The position numbers and the translations under genes were made by a program. Shown in pieces: positions 1 through 10,072 of a stretch of 64,000 bases of DNA. The stretch spans positions 4,769,001 through 4,833,000 of the forward strand of contig NZ_CP120233.1 of NCBI RefSeq assembly GCF_030012985.1, given 5' to 3'. How positions within the stretch are numbered: position 1 is the first letter of the stretch; each line of letters opens with the position of its first letter. Origin of the DNA: Microbulbifer sp. VAAF005. GTDB lineage: Bacteria > Pseudomonadota > Gammaproteobacteria > Pseudomonadales > Cellvibrionaceae. A model generated the notes under the pieces. That model was not told where the DNA came from, ran no database searches, and was given only the letters and a program-made list of their open reading frames with translations.

Positions 1-564
1 TTGCTGATCTGGTATTAGATTGGTTTGGCTGGCTATAACCTGTTCTTGGCTATCACTGTCTATCCACTCGTAAATGTTGCTAAAAAGCTGGCTGTAGCAG
101 TCAAGTGTAATATTTTCCTCACCATAATCTCTTTGCAGCTTCCTAAATGCAGTTTCTACGACGATGGATTCCGGATTTCTATTGGGGCGCCATAGATTTA
201 CTTCAATATCATTGATAACGCTTGCTAGCTTTACCAGCTTTGGATCTGAAACTTCGAAGGACTCTACTAGTACTTCAAATGTTGATTGGTGCTGGGTGCG
301 ATGAAAGGTTGCACCTTCGGAGTCAAAACTTGCTGATTTTTTTGGCTCAAAAGTATCGCCATGTAGGGGGTGGATAATTATTCGGCTGCCGGGATCCAAA
401 TGCTGTGAAAGTAACCATGCTGATGCCCACTTGTCTGGCCCAAGTCCATGCGTGGTGTGGTAGGTGGGTTCAGGCTCCCTGGGGGATGGGGAAATTTCAG
501 CACGGGATGAAAGAGATATTGCAGTTGTTAGCAGGAAGAAGGGTAAAAATCTTAACTTGAACAC
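1..564 (-). CDS. Exported ChrB-like chromate-resistance domain protein (3' part cut by window edge)
   Basis: I translated this minus-strand frame by hand from a GTG at 564; it stays open to base 1, so at least 188 residues are present and the C-terminus lies outside the window. Residues 1-22 form a hydrophobic signal peptide ending SLSSRA. The mature part holds GPDKWASAWLLSQHLDPGSR, then a region rich in H/F/D, then DPKLVKLASVINDIE. These match my recollection of the Chrome_Resist/ChrB C-terminal family (pattern D-K-x-A-S-A-W-L-x-x-x-x-x-D-P and D-P-x-L-x-x-L-A-x-I-x-x-D). Members occur in chromate-resistance operons, but their biochemical role is poorly defined. A second in-frame GTG at 573 is possible; 564 gives the cleaner signal peptide. 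The family call is from motif memory only. Confidence 0.6.
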   Translation of the reverse strand, partial: MFKLRFLPFFLLTTAISLSSRAEISPSPREPEPTYHTTHGLGPDKWASAWLLSQHLDPGSRIIIHPLHGDTFEPKKSASFDSEGATFHRTQHQSTFEVLVESFEVSDPKLVKLASVINDIEVNLWRPNRNPESIVVETAFRKLQRDYGEENITLDCYSQLFSNIYEWIDSDSQEQVIASQTNLIPDQQ

Positions 565-1088
565 AGAGCATTCCACTACTAAGGCACAAAAATTGCTAAT
601 TTGTATGCGGTAAAGTTTATTTGTCTTGAAAGCTTAGCAAGAATTTATTTTGTGGTGGAAGTGGTTTTTTACTGGTGCTCAGTAATAGTGAGAAGTAGTT
701 TCACTGAAATTATATTTATCCCGTCTTGCTATTTTTGTCACTATTGACAGGTGAGTAGAATTTCCTAACTTCCTTATTTCTTGCACATTGCTTGGCGTTT
801 CTTTTTGTATACTGCAGAAAATTGCGTCATCCAGCGCATTCAGTAATGTGTTGGTTGTGGTTTTACGGAAAAAGACACACAAACCTTGGTTTAGTGTGTG
901 ATGCATATAGGGTGTATGGATTACTGTTGGAAGTGCAGTTTTGAGCAAGTGGTATCAGTACCTATTTAGTTCTTTTAATTTCTGCAGAGCTTTCTTTCAG
1001 TTGACTGTGTGGATGGCCGAGTTGCTTGGCTTTCTAGCTGCCCGTTGTGCGTCGATTAGTTCAAGGTGCAAATTGGGAAGGCATGTTC
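565..1088. other. Intergenic region between the ChrB-like gene and the giant beta-helix gene
   Basis: This AT-rich stretch separates two divergent genes and must hold both promoters. An 89-codon minus-strand reading frame (679-948) begins with TTG, lacks a clear Shine-Dalgarno sequence and shows no recognisable motif, so I do not call it. The clear signal is the GGGAAGG ribosome-binding site at 1075-1081, which fixes the start of the next gene. Confidence 0.5.
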
Positions 1089-4000
1089 ATGCGCAGCTCA
1101 GCTTATAATCATTCACGGCTTTTGGTGTTTCAAAATAATGCCAGGCAGCTGTTGCAATACTTGTTTGTCTCATTGGTATGTGTTTCGGCATTTACGTACG
1201 CTGAAGTGGCAGTGGATGAGGATGTTTCTCCCTGGCAGCTTTCTATCGTTGGTGCCAGCACCGGTGATGTGATTCTAAGTGGTGATGATGCGGCATTAAG
1301 CCTAGGAATTTCAGAAATTTGTGTAGCTGAAAACCAGGTTTCCGAAGAGTTTTCCTCCAGTTCTAGTGAAGATCTCTCCTCGCTTGGGTTTCATAGCTTT
1401 GGTAGTGAAGCTCTATCGTTACGCAATGAGCGCGCCACTGTAACTGCCCAAACTGATCAAGTCCTGCTGGCCCCAACGGTGCTCAGCGATTCAGATGAAA
1501 TTACTCTCAGCGCCCTCATTAATTCATCAACGGACGCTGGAGCCGGTACTGATTCACTCACTATCTATCTGACTGATTCTGAATATGTTGGTTATGGAGT
1601 CCAGTATCAAGGCGATGGTTCAACCGGCGTATGGGCTCTGGTTCAATTTACAGATGCCGAGAGTCAATCCAATTTAGCTCAGGTGGCTGCAACTGATAAT
1701 CATCCAACAACTGGACAAACGGTTACTTTAAATCGTTCTGGCGATACGTTGACGGTTACTGTAGGAGGAAGTGATATTGGTCTTACCTATACTGTAGGTG
1801 AGGGCATTGGTGATCTTTCTCGCTACGGCATACGTTCTACCTCACTTGGCGTTAGCGACAATAATTACCTAGATGACCTAACGCTGACTTTCTCTTCTAC
1901 TGCTACTTGTCCAGCCTTGGCTGATACAGGTGAGTGGGATGATGCCTACTCTCTGCACTTTGTATATCAAGAGCTGTTGCAGCAGGGAGAATTGATTGCA
2001 CGTTTATCCAGCCATACCAATAGTGGATCTGGCATTGCTGGTATCGCCCTACGAAATGGCACGGAAGCAACTGATAAAGCCATTGCATTGGTAGTGGACC
2101 CGTCTGATAACAGTATTGGACTTTTCACCCGAGATACGGATGATACAGTCAACACGCTAATTACCACCGGACAGACTGGCGCCTTGCCCCAGTGGTTAAG
2201 ATTAGTGCGTGATGGCGACACGATTACAGCTTATATCTCTACTGATGGTGCAAGTTGGACTCAGGTAGATAGTGTTTCGATCAGCTTCGACGATATTGTT
2301 AAGGCTGGAATTGCAGTGGCAGTTACTGGCAGTGAAGCGCAAACGCTGGAATACGATAACCTGAGTGTTTTAAATGAACTATCTGGCGATATTACTTCAG
2401 ATATAGAGCTTGCTGCACATCAAACCTATGTAGTGACAGGGGATGTGGATGTTAATAGTGGGGTGACTCTAACTATTAATGAAGGCGTGACAGTCCTATT
2501 TGAGGATTATTTCACCTTTGAGGTGAACGGCAATCTCACAGCTACTGGTGAAGCAGACGCGCCGGTAATATTTACTAGTGCACAGGCCTCGCCAGCTAAA
2601 GGTGATTGGTCTGGCATTGAAGCAAAAAGCGGTAGCGTAGTGAGCTTGGACTATGTGACTTTGGAATACGGAGATCGTGCTCTTTACGCAGCCCCTGGTA
2701 GCACCTTTAGTCTCAGCAATAGTACATTACAGAATTTTTCAAAGAGCGGTATTTATGCCTACAATTCTACTGGCGTAATTAGTAATAACACCATTCAGTA
2801 TGCAGATAATGCTGGACTGTATTTGCATCTCGTTGCAGATGTAACCGTCAGTAATAATATTGTCAGTGATAATAAATACGGTATTTACATTCATGGTGCT
2901 AGTGGTGGAGTTACCACCCCAACCATTACCGACAATCAAATTATCGATAATAGTAGTTACGGCTTTTATTTATATGGTGCAGGAAATGCCAGCTACGACC
3001 CCCTTCCAGTAATTAATGGAAACAGTATTTACAGTAACGGTACCTACAACGTATATACAAAAAACTATGGAAGTGGATCAACGACAAACGTTGATGCAAC
3101 AGGTAACTGGTGGGACGCCACCGATCCTGGTTCTATTTCTCCAACAATTTATGACCATACCGATACTGGTAGTGACTCCAATCCATTTATCGATAATGGT
3201 GGGTTCTTGGATGCTGAAGATGGAGTGGCAGTAGTCAGTCATTCATTGATAGGTACCCTAACAGAAGATACTACTTTGCTTTCGGGCAATACCTACACCA
3301 TGTTAGGACACCTCTACGTTGGTTCAGGTACGGTACTAACTATAGAGCCAGGTGCGCGTATTGAGTCGGGTGGAGGCTATCGAATTGTTGTTGATGGAAC
3401 TCTAAAAGCCATAGGCACCAGTGAATCGCCAATTGTATTTACCAGTGATGAAGAGTCTGCATCCAGTGGTCAGTGGAAAGGTATTCGCGTTGACGAAGGC
3501 GGCTCGGTAGAACTGGACTATGTGACGTTGGAGTATGGAGAGTATGGTCTTTATGCGCAGTCAGGTAGTAGCTTTAGTTTGAGCAACAGTGTTGTGCAAT
3601 ATATTGAGGAAGATGGTGTTTATGCCTATAACGCCAGCGGCTCAATAATTAACAATACTATTCAGTATGCTGAAAATTCTGGGGTATACCTATACGGTGT
3701 AGCAGATGTCACCGTCAGTGATAACGTAGTTATTGATAACAAATACGGGTTTTACATTAAGGGCTATAGCGGTGCTGCTACCACCCCAACGATCACGGGT
3801 AACACCGTTACCGGTAGCAGTAGCTACGGCTTCTATTTGTATGGGGTAAAGGACGCAGGCTACGATCCACAGCCTACGATTACGGGCAACAGCATTTACA
3901 GTAACAACAGTTACGATTTATATACCAACTATTACGAAAGTGGTGTGCTTACCGTTAATGCCACGGGCAACTGGTGGAACACCACGGATCCAGGAGATAT

Positions 4001-4385
4001 TGGTCCAGAGGTTTACGATTATAACGACAGTACCTCTTATCGTCCGATAGTAGATTTCAGCGGTTTTCTGGATGCGGAAGACGGTAGTGCAGTAATCACG
4101 AATGGCTTAAGTGGTTATTTAACAGAAGATACCACCTTGGTGGCGGGTACAACTTACACCTTCGAGAGCCACGTACATGTGCAGAGTGGAGTAACTTTGA
4201 CGATAGAACCCGGCGCTCGTATTGAAGTGGGGGAAGGTTTCGTCTCAAGGTTTATGGCACTTTGGATGCACAGGGCACCAGCGATAGCCCGATTGTATTC
4301 ACCAGTGATGAGAGCGCACCCGCTGCCGGAGATTGGTATGGCATCGTGGCACAAAGTGGCGGCACGGTGGATTTGGATTATGTAA
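1089..4385 (+). CDS. Giant secreted right-handed beta-helix protein, N-terminal part (frameshifted at about 4242)
   Basis: The start is ATG 1089, seven bases after GGGAAGG; upstream in-frame GTG 1047 and ATG 1083 fit the RBS less well. A long signal peptide (hydrophobic LLQYLFVSLVCVSAFTYA) indicates Sec export. Residues about 130-430 hold two beta-sandwich modules in the style of laminin-G/concanavalin lectins (for example SDEITLSALINSS and DTITAYISTDGASW). From residue about 430 onward come parallel beta-helix rungs (PbH1/NosD style) with NNTIQYA, VTVSDN, TPTITGN and TGNWWN turns, arranged in 287-residue units. The frame is lost after EVGEGF at about 4242: compared with sister repeats one base is missing. 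Adding a G gives GFGLKVYGTLDAQ and joins this frame to the one that runs to 9985, making one protein of about 2,965 residues. The last 48 or so residues encoded here (to 4385) are out-of-frame nonsense. Confidence 0.8.
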   Translation: MRSSAYNHSRLLVFQNNARQLLQYLFVSLVCVSAFTYAEVAVDEDVSPWQLSIVGASTGDVILSGDDAALSLGISEICVAENQVSEEFSSSSSEDLSSLGFHSFGSEALSLRNERATVTAQTDQVLLAPTVLSDSDEITLSALINSSTDAGAGTDSLTIYLTDSEYVGYGVQYQGDGSTGVWALVQFTDAESQSNLAQVAATDNHPTTGQTVTLNRSGDTLTVTVGGSDIGLTYTVGEGIGDLSRYGIRSTSLGVSDNNYLDDLTLTFSSTATCPALADTGEWDDAYSLHFVYQELLQQGELIARLSSHTNSGSGIAGIALRNGTEATDKAIALVVDPSDNSIGLFTRDTDDTVNTLITTGQTGALPQWLRLVRDGDTITAYISTDGASWTQVDSVSISFDDIVKAGIAVAVTGSEAQTLEYDNLSVLNELSGDITSDIELAAHQTYVVTGDVDVNSGVTLTINEGVTVLFEDYFTFEVNGNLTATGEADAPVIFTSAQASPAKGDWSGIEAKSGSVVSLDYVTLEYGDRALYAAPGSTFSLSNSTLQNFSKSGIYAYNSTGVISNNTIQYADNAGLYLHLVADVTVSNNIVSDNKYGIYIHGASGGVTTPTITDNQIIDNSSYGFYLYGAGNASYDPLPVINGNSIYSNGTYNVYTKNYGSGSTTNVDATGNWWDATDPGSISPTIYDHTDTGSDSNPFIDNGGFLDAEDGVAVVSHSLIGTLTEDTTLLSGNTYTMLGHLYVGSGTVLTIEPGARIESGGGYRIVVDGTLKAIGTSESPIVFTSDEESASSGQWKGIRVDEGGSVELDYVTLEYGEYGLYAQSGSSFSLSNSVVQYIEEDGVYAYNASGSIINNTIQYAENSGVYLYGVADVTVSDNVVIDNKYGFYIKGYSGAATTPTITGNTVTGSSSYGFYLYGVKDAGYDPQPTITGNSIYSNNSYDLYTNYYESGVLTVNATGNWWNTTDPGDIGPEVYDYNDSTSYRPIVDFSGFLDAEDGSAVITNGLSGYLTEDTTLVAGTTYTFESHVHVQSGVTLTIEPGARIEVGEGFVSRFMALWMHRAPAIARLYSPVMRAHPLPEIGMASWHKVAARWIWIM

Positions 4386-7300
4386 CAATAGAGTACGGGG
4401 ATTACGGTCTTTATGCTGCCTCGGGCAGTACCTTTAGTCTCAGCAATAGTACCTTGCAGCACTTTGATGGGAACGGTGTTTATGCCTATAACGCTAGTGG
4501 CTCAATTAATAACACGACTATTCAATATGCAGGTAATGCTGGGGTATACCTATATGGTGTAGCGGATGTCACGGTCAGTGATAACTCAGTAATCGATAAC
4601 AAATATGGATTTTATATTAAGGGCTATAGCGGTACTGTTACCACCCCAACGATCACGGGTAATACCGTTACTGGTAGTAGTAGCTACGGCTTCTATTTGT
4701 ATGGGGTAAAGGACGCAGGCTACGATCCACAGCCTACGATTACGGGCAACAGCATTTACAGTAACAACAGTTACGATTTATATACCAACTATTACGAAAG
4801 TGGTGTGCTTACCGTTAATGCCACGGGCAACTGGTGGAACACCACGGATCCAGGAGATATTGGTCCAGAGGTTTACGATTATAACGACAGTACCTCTTAT
4901 CGTCCGATAGTAGATTTCAGCGGTTTTCTGGATGCCGAAGATGGTAGTGCAGTGATCGACAATGGCCTGATTGGCTACCTAACCGAAGATACCACTCTGT
5001 TAGCAGACACGACTTACACCTTAGTGAGTTCGCTGCACGTAAAAAGTGGTGTGACCTTGACGATCGAGCCGGGTGCGCGTATAGAAGTGGGTGGACGATT
5101 TAGCCTCAAGGTTTACGGTACCTTAGATGCACAGGGCACCAGTGATAATCCGATTGTATTCACCAGTGATGAAAGTACACCTAGTGTCGGAGACTGGTTT
5201 GGCATCGTGGCGCAAAGTGGCGGCACGGTAAATTTGGATTATGTAACAATAGAGTACGGGGATTACGGTCTTTATGCTGCCTCAGGCAGCACCTTTAGTC
5301 TCAATAATAGTACCTTGCAGCACTTTGATGAAAGTGGTGTTTATGCCTATAACGCTAGTGGCTCAGTAAGTAATAGCACCATTCAGTATGCTGAAAATGC
5401 AGGGGTATACCTATACGGTGTAGCGGATGTCACCGTCAGTGACAACGCAGTTATCGATAACAAATATGGATTTTATATTAAGGGCTATAGCGGTACTGCT
5501 ACCACCCCAACGATCACGGGTAATACCGTTACTGGTAGTAGTAGCTACGGCTTCTATTTGTATGGGGTAAAGGACGCAGGCTACGATCCACAGCCTACGA
5601 TTACGGGCAACAGCATTTACAGTAACAGTAGTTACGATTTATATACCAACTATTACGAAAGCGGTGTGCTTACCGTTAATGCCACGGGCAACTGGTGGAA
5701 CACCACGGATCCAGGAGATATTGGTCCAGAGGTCTACGATTATAACGACAGTACCTCTTATCGTCCGATAGTAGATTTCAGCGGTTTTCTGGATGCCGAA
5801 GACGGTAGTGCAGTGATCGACAATGGCCTGATTGGCTACCTAACCGAAGATACCACTCTGTTAGCAGACACGACTTATACCTTAGTGAGTTCGCTGCACG
5901 TAAAAAGTGGTGTGACCTTGACGATCGAGCCGGGTGCACGCATAGAAGTGGGTGGACGATTTAGCCTCAAGGTTTACGGTACCTTAGATGCACAGGGCAC
6001 GAGTGATAGCCCGATTGTATTCACCAGTGATGAGAGCGCACCCGCTGCCGGAGATTGGTATGGCATCGTGGCGCAAAGTGGCGGCACGGTGAATTTGGAT
6101 TATGTAACAATAGAGTACGGGGATTACGGTCTTTATGCTGCCTCAGGCAGCATCTTTAGTCTCGATAATAGTACCTTGCAGCGTTTTGATGAGAGCGGTG
6201 TTTATGCCTATAACGCTAGTGGCTCAATTAGTAACAGTACCATTCAATATGCGAATGAATATGGGGTGAATCTGATCGGTACTGCGGATGTCACCGTCAG
6301 TGGCAATATGATCATGAATAATCGTGTCGGCATTCGTATTTCAGGGTTCAGCAGTGGGGTTACCACTCCAGTTATTACTGGCAATACCATTGCTGGTAAT
6401 AGCAGCTACGGCTTTTATTTGTATGGAAGGAGGGACGCAGACTACGATCCGCAACCCGTGATCACTGGTAACAGCATTCATAGTAATAGTGGTTACGATA
6501 TATTCACTGATTATTACGAAAGTGGGGCGCTCACTGTCAATGCCACGGGCAACTGGTGGAACACCACGGATCCAGGAGATATTGGTCCAGAGGTCTACGA
6601 TTATAACGACAGTACCTCTTATCGTCCGATAGTAGATTTCAGCGGTTTTCTGGATGCCGAAGACGGTAGTGCAGTGATCGACAATGGCCTGATTGGCTAC
6701 CTAACCGAAGATACCACTCTGTTAGCAGACACGACTTATACCTTAGTGAGTTCGCTGCACGTAAAAAGTGGTGTGACCTTGACGATCGAGCCGGGTGCAC
6801 GCATAGAAGTGGGTGGACGATTTAGCCTCAAGGTTTACGGTACCTTAGATGCACAGGGCACGAGTGATAGCCCGATTGTATTCACCAGTGATGAGAGCGC
6901 ACCCGCTGCCGGAGATTGGTATGGCATCGTGGCGCAAAGTGGCGGCACGGTGAATTTGGATTATGTAACAATAGAGTACGGGGATTACGGTCTTTATGCT
7001 GCCTCAGGCAGCATCTTTAGTCTCGATAATAGTACCTTGCAGCGTTTTGATGAGAGCGGTGTTTATGCCTATAACGCTAGTGGCTCAATTAGTAACAGTA
7101 CCATTCAATATGCGAATGAATATGGGGTGAATCTGATCGGTACTGCGGATGTCACCGTCAGTGGCAATATGATCATGAATAATCTTGTCGGCATTCGTAT
7201 TTCAGGGTTCAGCAGTGGGGTTACCACTCCAGTTATTACTGGCAATACCATTGCTGGTAATAGCAGCTACGGCTTTTATTTGTATGGAAGGAGGGACGCA

Positions 7301-8380
7301 GACTACGATCCGCAACCCGTGATCACTGGTAACAGCATTCATAGTAATAGTGGTTACGATATATTCACTGATTATTACGAAAGTGGGGCGCTCACTGTCA
7401 ATGCCACGGGTAATTGGTGGAATACTACGGATACGGAATCGATTGAAGCAGAAATCATAGATTACGCTACCAGTTCCTCCAGCGCCAACTATAAGCCGAT
7501 CGTGGATTACAGTGGCTATTTAAATAGAGCTAATGGAAGTTCAGTATATGATCACTACCTCCGCTTCGATATCGACACCGATACGAGTTTGGTCGCAGGT
7601 TCCTATATTGTTGTTGACAATATAAACGTAAATAGTGGTGTGAGTTTAACCCTAGAAGCAGGAGCAGTATTGGTATTCCCTGCTGGTCACTCACTAACAG
7701 TAGAGGGAGATCTGGTAGTTAGTGGTTCCAGCTCCCAGCCGGTACTATTCACCAGTGAGGCCCAATATCCTGCGGCAGGTGATTGGCAGGGTATCGTCGT
7801 AGCAAGTGGTGGCAGTGTCAGTATTGATAATGCTTACATCCAATATGCAGAAACTGCAGTTTCTGCGACTTCACCCTCTGCGTTCAGTGTTACCAACAGC
7901 ATTATTACTGACTTTAGCGAAAGCGGAATCAGTGTTAACAATCTTGCTGGTGGCACTATTGCCAATAACTTAATCCAAAATACGGATTACACAGGTATAG
8001 GGATAGCCCTGGATACTGCATCGTCAGCAGTAACTGACAATATTGTTACTGGCTTGAATTACGGTGCATATATTACCGGGGCCTCTTCACCGAGCTTAAC
8101 GGGTAATAGTTTTATCGATAATAATTATGGTATTTACCTGAATGGTTCGGGCAGTGATGCAACCAATCCCACCCCCACGATTACCGGCAATGATCTCTAT
8201 GGTAATACCAACGGCAGCTTGTACCTTAATAACTATGGTAGTAGCTCGGCGCTGGTGTTGAATGTTACTGGCAACTGGTGGGGCAGTGCTTTACCAGAGT
8301 GGGGTGTAGATATTATCGGGGTTGATTCGCCAGAGACTGTCGTAGATCACAGTAATGCCCTTGCTGCAGAGAGCCGCGTA
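2386..8380 (+). repeat. Seven tandem 861-bp coding repeats (287 residues each) in the giant gene
   Basis: Using the GFLDAEDG turn as marker, units begin at 3201, 4062, 4922, 5783, 6644 and 7514, with a first divergent unit from about 2386. Spacing is 861 bp except 860 across the frameshift and 870 for the sixth unit. The stretch 5682-6550 recurs at 6543-7411 with only one mismatch I can find (G at 6324, T at 7185), so the fifth and sixth units are a very recent duplication or are being homogenised by gene conversion. Outer units (first, seventh) are the most diverged. Confidence 0.9.
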
Positions 8381-9985
8381 ATAACATCTAACTTAAATGG
8401 GAATTACGAATATTTCTCCCCGAATAGTGATGGCAACCAGGATACATTAGCCATTACTGCCACCTTGAGTTCAAGTAGCACTTGGAGTCTGGAAATCAGT
8501 AATAAATCCGGAACTGTTGTGAATACTTTCTCTGGAACTGGTACAGCTATTAATATCGATTGGGATGGTACTGACAGTGGCAGTACCGTATTGAATGATG
8601 GTCGTTACTATTTATTCTTGAAGGTAACTGATGCGGAGAATACCAGTTATCGCGCGGGTGCTATTTGGGTAGAGCTGGATAATACCGCCCCTATAGCATT
8701 AATGAACAATGTTAATGATGGCGATACTTTATCAACTGGGACCACGACACTGGAGATTGAAGGTAGTGCTATCGACAATTTCTTCGTTGACTACTCCGTG
8801 GATTACCAATTGAGCGGTGATATCGATAACTGGGTAAGTCTTAAGTATTCAACATCAGAGATCAGTGAAAGCACCTTGGCTGAGTGGGTACTTAACTCCG
8901 TTGATGGTACAGTTGAGGCGCCGGCCAGTGGTGACTATCAAATACGTTTGATTGCCACTGATCGGGCTGGCAATATCACCACTATTATTCGCACAATCAC
9001 CCTTGATCTACTCAGTATTACCAATGTCAGCCGCAATCAAACCACAGTGAATCCGATTGCCGATGAAAGCCTGATAATCAGCTTTGACTTGTCTGCCGGC
9101 GCTACCGTTACGTTGGATATTAAAGACGAGCAAACTGAAGAGCTGGTTCGCAGTGTGGTGGAAACCTTTGATAGTGCGGGTAGCTATTCCCTGAGTTGGG
9201 ATGGCAAGGATGACGAGGGTAATTATGTTCCGGAAGAAGCATATACCTACTTCCTGACTGCAGTGAGTGGCAGTGTGGAAGGGGTGTATGTTATTGAAGA
9301 TGGTGGAAGTACCAGCGATATCTTAATGGGAAGCATGGATACCACCATGAATGCGGTACAAAACGACTTTATGAAAACTGAAGTTACGCCCACGGCGAAT
9401 GTGCGTGTCTATATGGAGGTCACGCCAGATGGGGGAGATACTCATATTGTCTATGATAATGTCCCCATGGAGGCCGGTACCCACTATATGACTTGGGATG
9501 GTCGCACCGCTGATGGCGTACTTACTACTGGGTCTTTTTACACCTATGTGCCAGCACCTGAAGTTCTGCCCACCAACGTGGTAATTATTGACGGCATAAA
9601 CCCAAGTATCAGCGGCACACTGGACGCACCCAATATCGAAGTTAAATCCGATCCTTATTTGATGTACCACAGCTACGATCAAATCTCGAAAGTAGCTTAC
9701 TTGTTGGATCAGGACTCCTACGTAACCTTCAAACTGTTACCGCCGGATATCGGTGACCCGACAGATGCCGGAGCGATCACCTTGATCGATAACCAGCTGC
9801 AAGCCGCTAATGACAGCGATGGTGCAGTAGCCACTCACGAGGTGGAGTGGACCGGTTATGAAGAGAGCGATGGCAACGCGATTATGGTCTCGGATGAAGG
9901 TGTGTACAGTTTCTGGATAGAAGCGACTTCGGCAACTACCGGAGCCAGTACCACTTACTACGGCGCATTGCAGCTGTATCAATAA
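4262..9985 (+). CDS. Giant secreted beta-helix protein, C-terminal part with FlgD-like Ig domains
   Basis: This is the continuation of the 1089 gene in the next frame; the TTG at 4262 is only the first formal start and there is no RBS, so it is not an independent gene. Residues 1 to about 1,360 carry the remaining beta-helix units (LTEDTTLLADTTYTL, TIEPGARIEVG, DYVTIEYGDYGLYAASGS, TGNWWNTTDPGDIGPEVYD). Three or more FlgD-type Ig modules follow, each ending in a WDG motif: IDWDGTDSGS, LSWDGKDDEG and MTWDGRTADG. There is no LPXTG, autotransporter barrel or obvious type I secretion repeat, so export beyond the periplasm is unexplained. The FlgD-Ig end resembles the separate gene at 10960, which suggests a functional link. 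A beta-helix with lectin-like and Ig modules suggests a surface or matrix adhesin or polysaccharide-binding scaffold; this is inference. Confidence 0.8.
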   Translation: MDAQGTSDSPIVFTSDESAPAAGDWYGIVAQSGGTVDLDYVTIEYGDYGLYAASGSTFSLSNSTLQHFDGNGVYAYNASGSINNTTIQYAGNAGVYLYGVADVTVSDNSVIDNKYGFYIKGYSGTVTTPTITGNTVTGSSSYGFYLYGVKDAGYDPQPTITGNSIYSNNSYDLYTNYYESGVLTVNATGNWWNTTDPGDIGPEVYDYNDSTSYRPIVDFSGFLDAEDGSAVIDNGLIGYLTEDTTLLADTTYTLVSSLHVKSGVTLTIEPGARIEVGGRFSLKVYGTLDAQGTSDNPIVFTSDESTPSVGDWFGIVAQSGGTVNLDYVTIEYGDYGLYAASGSTFSLNNSTLQHFDESGVYAYNASGSVSNSTIQYAENAGVYLYGVADVTVSDNAVIDNKYGFYIKGYSGTATTPTITGNTVTGSSSYGFYLYGVKDAGYDPQPTITGNSIYSNSSYDLYTNYYESGVLTVNATGNWWNTTDPGDIGPEVYDYNDSTSYRPIVDFSGFLDAEDGSAVIDNGLIGYLTEDTTLLADTTYTLVSSLHVKSGVTLTIEPGARIEVGGRFSLKVYGTLDAQGTSDSPIVFTSDESAPAAGDWYGIVAQSGGTVNLDYVTIEYGDYGLYAASGSIFSLDNSTLQRFDESGVYAYNASGSISNSTIQYANEYGVNLIGTADVTVSGNMIMNNRVGIRISGFSSGVTTPVITGNTIAGNSSYGFYLYGRRDADYDPQPVITGNSIHSNSGYDIFTDYYESGALTVNATGNWWNTTDPGDIGPEVYDYNDSTSYRPIVDFSGFLDAEDGSAVIDNGLIGYLTEDTTLLADTTYTLVSSLHVKSGVTLTIEPGARIEVGGRFSLKVYGTLDAQGTSDSPIVFTSDESAPAAGDWYGIVAQSGGTVNLDYVTIEYGDYGLYAASGSIFSLDNSTLQRFDESGVYAYNASGSISNSTIQYANEYGVNLIGTADVTVSGNMIMNNLVGIRISGFSSGVTTPVITGNTIAGNSSYGFYLYGRRDADYDPQPVITGNSIHSNSGYDIFTDYYESGALTVNATGNWWNTTDTESIEAEIIDYATSSSSANYKPIVDYSGYLNRANGSSVYDHYLRFDIDTDTSLVAGSYIVVDNINVNSGVSLTLEAGAVLVFPAGHSLTVEGDLVVSGSSSQPVLFTSEAQYPAAGDWQGIVVASGGSVSIDNAYIQYAETAVSATSPSAFSVTNSIITDFSESGISVNNLAGGTIANNLIQNTDYTGIGIALDTASSAVTDNIVTGLNYGAYITGASSPSLTGNSFIDNNYGIYLNGSGSDATNPTPTITGNDLYGNTNGSLYLNNYGSSSALVLNVTGNWWGSALPEWGVDIIGVDSPETVVDHSNALAAESRVITSNLNGNYEYFSPNSDGNQDTLAITATLSSSSTWSLEISNKSGTVVNTFSGTGTAINIDWDGTDSGSTVLNDGRYYLFLKVTDAENTSYRAGAIWVELDNTAPIALMNNVNDGDTLSTGTTTLEIEGSAIDNFFVDYSVDYQLSGDIDNWVSLKYSTSEISESTLAEWVLNSVDGTVEAPASGDYQIRLIATDRAGNITTIIRTITLDLLSITNVSRNQTTVNPIADESLIISFDLSAGATVTLDIKDEQTEELVRSVVETFDSAGSYSLSWDGKDDEGNYVPEEAYTYFLTAVSGSVEGVYVIEDGGSTSDILMGSMDTTMNAVQNDFMKTEVTPTANVRVYMEVTPDGGDTHIVYDNVPMEAGTHYMTWDGRTADGVLTTGSFYTYVPAPEVLPTNVVIIDGINPSISGTLDAPNIEVKSDPYLMYHSYDQISKVAYLLDQDSYVTFKLLPPDIGDPTDAGAITLIDNQLQAANDSDGAVATHEVEWTGYEESDGNAIMVSDEGVYSFWIEATSATTGASTTYYGALQLYQ

Positions 9986-9988
9986 TGA

Positions 9989-10029
9989 TTAGGGCGCTAG
10001 CGGTGTTTTAGTTCACCGTTAGCGCCTAA
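9989..10029 (+). terminator. Stem-loop after the giant gene
   Basis: TTAGGGCGCTAGCGGTG and CACCGTTAGCGCCTAA form a 16-bp stem with one bulge and an 8-base loop, four bases after the stop codon. No U-run follows, so it may be an mRNA-stabilising or partial-attenuation hairpin between the giant gene and the next cistron rather than a true intrinsic terminator. Confidence 0.55.
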
Positions 10030-10072
10030 CTGACAAGTCGGCGTTAAATCAAAAAACAACCAAGAGAACAAC

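Noticed and set aside
679..948. 89-codon minus-strand reading frame upstream of the giant gene
   Set aside because: TTG start, no RBS, no motif, biased composition; probably chance in AT-rich DNA.
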